Source: Spirochaetaceae bacterium (GTDB lineage: Bacteria; Spirochaetota; Spirochaetia; B11-G9). From it: 15,441 bases of DNA. Shown one piece after another: positions 13,326 to 15,441 of the stretch (the stretch's first letter is position 1; every line of letters starts with the position of its first letter). The stretch covers positions 1 through 15,441 of the forward strand of contig JAUVLL010000027.1 in the NCBI GenBank assembly GCA_030600745.1, written 5' to 3'. The notes under the pieces were generated by a model that worked only from the letters and a program-made list of their open reading frames with translations, made no database searches and was not told where the DNA came from. The position numbers were made by a program, and so were the translations under genes.

Positions 13326-15134
13326 CTAAACCGGTTTACCGAGCACGGCAATTCCGACGCTGCCTATTCCTGTATGCACACCCAGGGCAGGTGTAACTTC
13401 AACCGTAAAAACCTCTGCATCAGGAAAGTGGTGCAGGATCTGCTCCTTATACCACTCGGCAAGCTCTAAAGCCAGAACATGACCTACACTGAATCGCGGA
13501 TCTTTAACACCACGTGCAAAATGAAGTGCCATTTCCAGGGTTTTTAGTTTTACTTTTCTGCGGCCTATTACTTTGGCTTCTTCTGCAATCTTCCCTTCTG
13601 TATTTATTGAAAGAACAGGTTTCAGGTTTAAAAGAGTGCCCAAAATACCTTTAGTAAGACTCAGACGGCCGCTGCGCATCAGGTATTTCAGTGTAGGAAG
13701 ATGTATAAAAATACGCGTATATGGCCGTAAATGCTCTAAGCGGGTAATAATTTCAGGCAGTTCTATACCTTCTTCAATCATTCTGCCTGCTTCTGCAACC
13801 AACAACCCCAGGGATGCTGAGGTTGTCCTGCTGTCAAATATAGAAACCTTATTCTCACAGGGTTTTCCTGCGGTGCCCATCCTGGCTCCCTGAATTGTAC
13901 CGCTTATATTTCCTGACAGGTGGATGGAAAGGACATCTTCGTATTCCGCCATCAGTTTATCATAAACACTGCTAAAGCTGGCCGGTGGTGGCTGTGAAGT
14001 TGAAAAGCGTTCATCAGTGGACTGTAATAGATTGTAAAAATCGGCTGAATTTATATCCTCCCTGTCCCTGTAACTTGTGTGGCCGATATGAAGCATTACC
14101 GGTACAATCTGAATATGATATTTCTTTATTATCTCCGGGGGTAAATCGCAGGTGGAATCAGTTACCAGGGCGATTTTCTTCCGGATATTTCCATGTATTA
14201 TATTTTTATGCTGCAGGCGCATGTCGTCTGCTTTAGTTTTTACCATGGAACCGAAACCGGCTGCCAATTTAAATACTTCATGCGGTTCATTTGTATGTAT
14301 ATGGATACGGACTTTCTTTTCAGAGCCGATTACTATAAGAGAATCACCCCTCCCCTGCAGGGCACGATGAAGTTTGTCACGATCTATCCCTTTGCCCTCA
14401 ATCAAACATTCTGTACAGAAGCGATACGGAATAACGCTTCCGGCTTTCATAATATGACTGCTTTTAATCTTATCCTGTATATGACTGCCAGTTTTTAAAG
14501 CAGTAATTTTTCCCGAGTCTATAAAATCAACTACTCCCTGGATTAGATTAACAAACCCCTCTGCTCCCGCATCCACTACACCCGCTTTTTTCAGGACTTT
14601 CAATTTCCCGGGAGTTTCAGCCAAAGATACTTTTGCTTTCTCTAACGAAGCCTTAAGAAGATCAACGAAGTCATGGGTTTTATGTGCATGCTCCAGCAGA
14701 TAATTGGCCCAGTCTTTCATAACAGTTATAATTGTCCCTTCCACGGGATTGGATATGGCCTTGAATGTTTTTTCGACTGCCATGGCAACCGCTTCGGCAA
14801 AAGCTTTAGTTGTAAGACTTGCTTTTCCCCTGACAGCTTCAGCCAGACCCTGAAAGAATTGGGCTAAAATGGCCCCTGAGTTTCCACGGGCCCCGCTTAA
14901 AGCAGAATCTGCAACGGCATTACTTATGTCGGTAAAAGATGATTCGTGACAGACCTGGACCCCCGAAGCTATGCTGTCCATCGTAATGGCCATATTGGTT
15001 CCTGTATCACCATCTGCAACAGGGAAAACATTAATGGCATTAAGATGATCCTCAGCCTGTATGACCTTTTTAGCAGAAGCAATAATTGAACGCTTAAAAC
15101 GCTCACCATTTAGATATTTGATTTTTATCTTCAT
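13326..15134 (-). CDS. Fatty acid kinase fusion: DAK2 (FakA-like) kinase plus DegV (FakB-like) fatty acid-binding domain
   Basis: 602 aa. Residues about 8-205 are a DhaL/DAK2 kinase domain: FPVADGDTGTNM (37-48; D41, D43 and N47 for Mg-ATP) and LSGARGNSGAI (79-89). Residues about 210-310 are the FakA middle domain (RFCTECLIEG, VRIHIHTNEPHEVF). Residues about 319-602 are a DegV/FakB domain: VTDSTCDLPPE (324-334), TSQPPPASF (379-387), SGNISGTIQGAR (407-418), RSGRLS (487-492), LGVHTGIGSVGI (584-595), which holds the fatty acid. In staphylococci FakA and FakB are separate proteins that convert fatty acid and ATP to acyl-phosphate; here kinase and carrier are one chain. PlsY lies downstream in the same direction. 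The ATG at 15134 follows GGAGGAG. Confidence 0.93.
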   Translation of the reverse strand: MKIKIKYLNGERFKRSIIASAKKVIQAEDHLNAINVFPVADGDTGTNMAITMDSIASGVQVCHESSFTDISNAVADSALSGARGNSGAILAQFFQGLAEAVRGKASLTTKAFAEAVAMAVEKTFKAISNPVEGTIITVMKDWANYLLEHAHKTHDFVDLLKASLEKAKVSLAETPGKLKVLKKAGVVDAGAEGFVNLIQGVVDFIDSGKITALKTGSHIQDKIKSSHIMKAGSVIPYRFCTECLIEGKGIDRDKLHRALQGRGDSLIVIGSEKKVRIHIHTNEPHEVFKLAAGFGSMVKTKADDMRLQHKNIIHGNIRKKIALVTDSTCDLPPEIIKKYHIQIVPVMLHIGHTSYRDREDINSADFYNLLQSTDERFSTSQPPPASFSSVYDKLMAEYEDVLSIHLSGNISGTIQGARMGTAGKPCENKVSIFDSRTTSASLGLLVAEAGRMIEEGIELPEIITRLEHLRPYTRIFIHLPTLKYLMRSGRLSLTKGILGTLLNLKPVLSINTEGKIAEEAKVIGRRKVKLKTLEMALHFARGVKDPRFSVGHVLALELAEWYKEQILHHFPDAEVFTVEVTPALGVHTGIGSVGIAVLGKPV

Positions 15135-15200
15135 AATTGCTCCTCCGTTTCCGGTGATAATTCAGACTTGTTTCTTTCCCTGGTCAGTTTCAATTAAGTA

Positions 15201-15229
15201 ATAGTAGTAGATATTGTGACTCTAGTCAA
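15201..15229 (-). promoter_or_regulatory. Putative promoter of the Fak fusion gene with overlapping palindrome
   Basis: Leftward TTGACT (15229-15224), 17-bp spacer, TACTAT (15206-15201); the expected start is near 15194, about 60 nt before the ATG. TGACT-CT-AGTCA (15217-15228) is a perfect palindrome covering the -35, a possible operator for a lipid regulator (inference). Confidence 0.5.
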
Positions 15230-15308
15230 TTTCAAATAGTAAAAGCTTTTTGCGCTGTATCACTTTTTCTACTTAAAAAATACTTCTTCTCTAATATATA
15301 AGCTGTGA

Positions 15309-15379
15309 CCTGGCGCAAAGCAAGATAAAATGGGCGACACGAAGTGTCGGGGACCCATTCTTAGTCGAAAAAGCCCAGG
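15309..15379. repeat. Nested hairpin element, possible structured RNA or extragenic palindrome
   Basis: The 307 bp right of the Fak fusion (15135-15441) contain no gene. Three nested helices can be drawn: CCTGG (15309-15313) with CCAGG (15375-15379); AATGGG (15329-15334) with CCCATT (15354-15359); and CGACAC-GAA-GTGTCG (15335-15349). A GGGA bulge lies on the 3' side. It is directly followed by repeat copy A, with which it shares two bases. Confidence 0.5.
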
Positions 15380-15412
15380 ATGCATGTGCGAGCAGCAAAC
15401 TTGTTTGCGACC
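15378..15412 (+). repeat. Dispersed 35-bp intergenic repeat, copy A
   Basis: Begins GGATGCAT, contains GCGAGCAG and a perfect hairpin GCAAAC-TT-GTTTGC (15395-15408), and ends CGACC. Matches copy B (reverse complement) at 28 of 35 positions and copy C at the first 8 bases, CGAGCAG and the last CGACC. Lies at the right window edge downstream of the nested hairpin. Confidence 0.75.
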
Positions 15413-15441
15413 AGCACAAAAACAAGCTGAATTTATAGACA

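Overview
The window looks like a chromosomal segment from a moderately AT-rich, diderm-type or anaerobic bacterium. A spirochaete is my best guess. It rests on the gene style: an N-terminally anchored PilZ protein, a DAK2-DegV (FakA-FakB) fusion, a rubrerythrin-type ferritin-like protein, strong AGGAGG-like ribosome sites and sigma-70 promoters. This is an inference; no rRNA or tRNA is present to fix the taxonomy.

Region 1 (1-5047) is a carbohydrate/polyol locus. A SorC-family regulator reads rightward. Reading leftward from the same intergenic region is an operon of a mannitol-type dehydrogenase fused to a C_GCAxxG_C_C cysteine domain, two MalF/MalG-like ABC permeases and an FGGY sugar kinase cut by the window edge. 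The two promoters sit back to back, and their -35 boxes are the arms of a perfect palindrome. The likely pathway is import of a sugar alcohol, oxidation to a ketose and phosphorylation. No solute-binding protein or ATPase gene is visible; they may lie beyond position 1.

Region 2 (5048-8350): a 534-bp non-genic stretch with a degenerate coding-like segment comes first. It is followed by an overlapping pair matching mobile mystery proteins A (HTH) and B (Fic domain), then a second, solitary FGGY kinase. That kinase ends in a 7-bp-period repeat shared with the stop of the convergent PilZ gene.

Region 3 (8335-12341) holds small housekeeping or accessory genes: PilZ membrane protein, ferritin-like diiron protein, DUF4395 membrane protein (apparently leaderless), divergent DUF1456/YehS-like protein, an EamA transporter pseudogene with an internal deletion, YwbE, a cupin protein and a SixA phosphohistidine phosphatase.

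Region 4 (12497-15441) is a leftward lipid-synthesis pair: a FakA-FakB fatty acid kinase fusion followed by PlsY, the acyl-phosphate:glycerol-3-phosphate acyltransferase. One would make the acyl-phosphate that the other consumes. A dispersed intergenic repeat of exactly 35 bp occurs three times here (two around the 3' end of the Fak gene, one near the right edge), with a diverged relative near 9090. Base changes in its hairpin are partly compensatory. A nested hairpin structure precedes the last copy.
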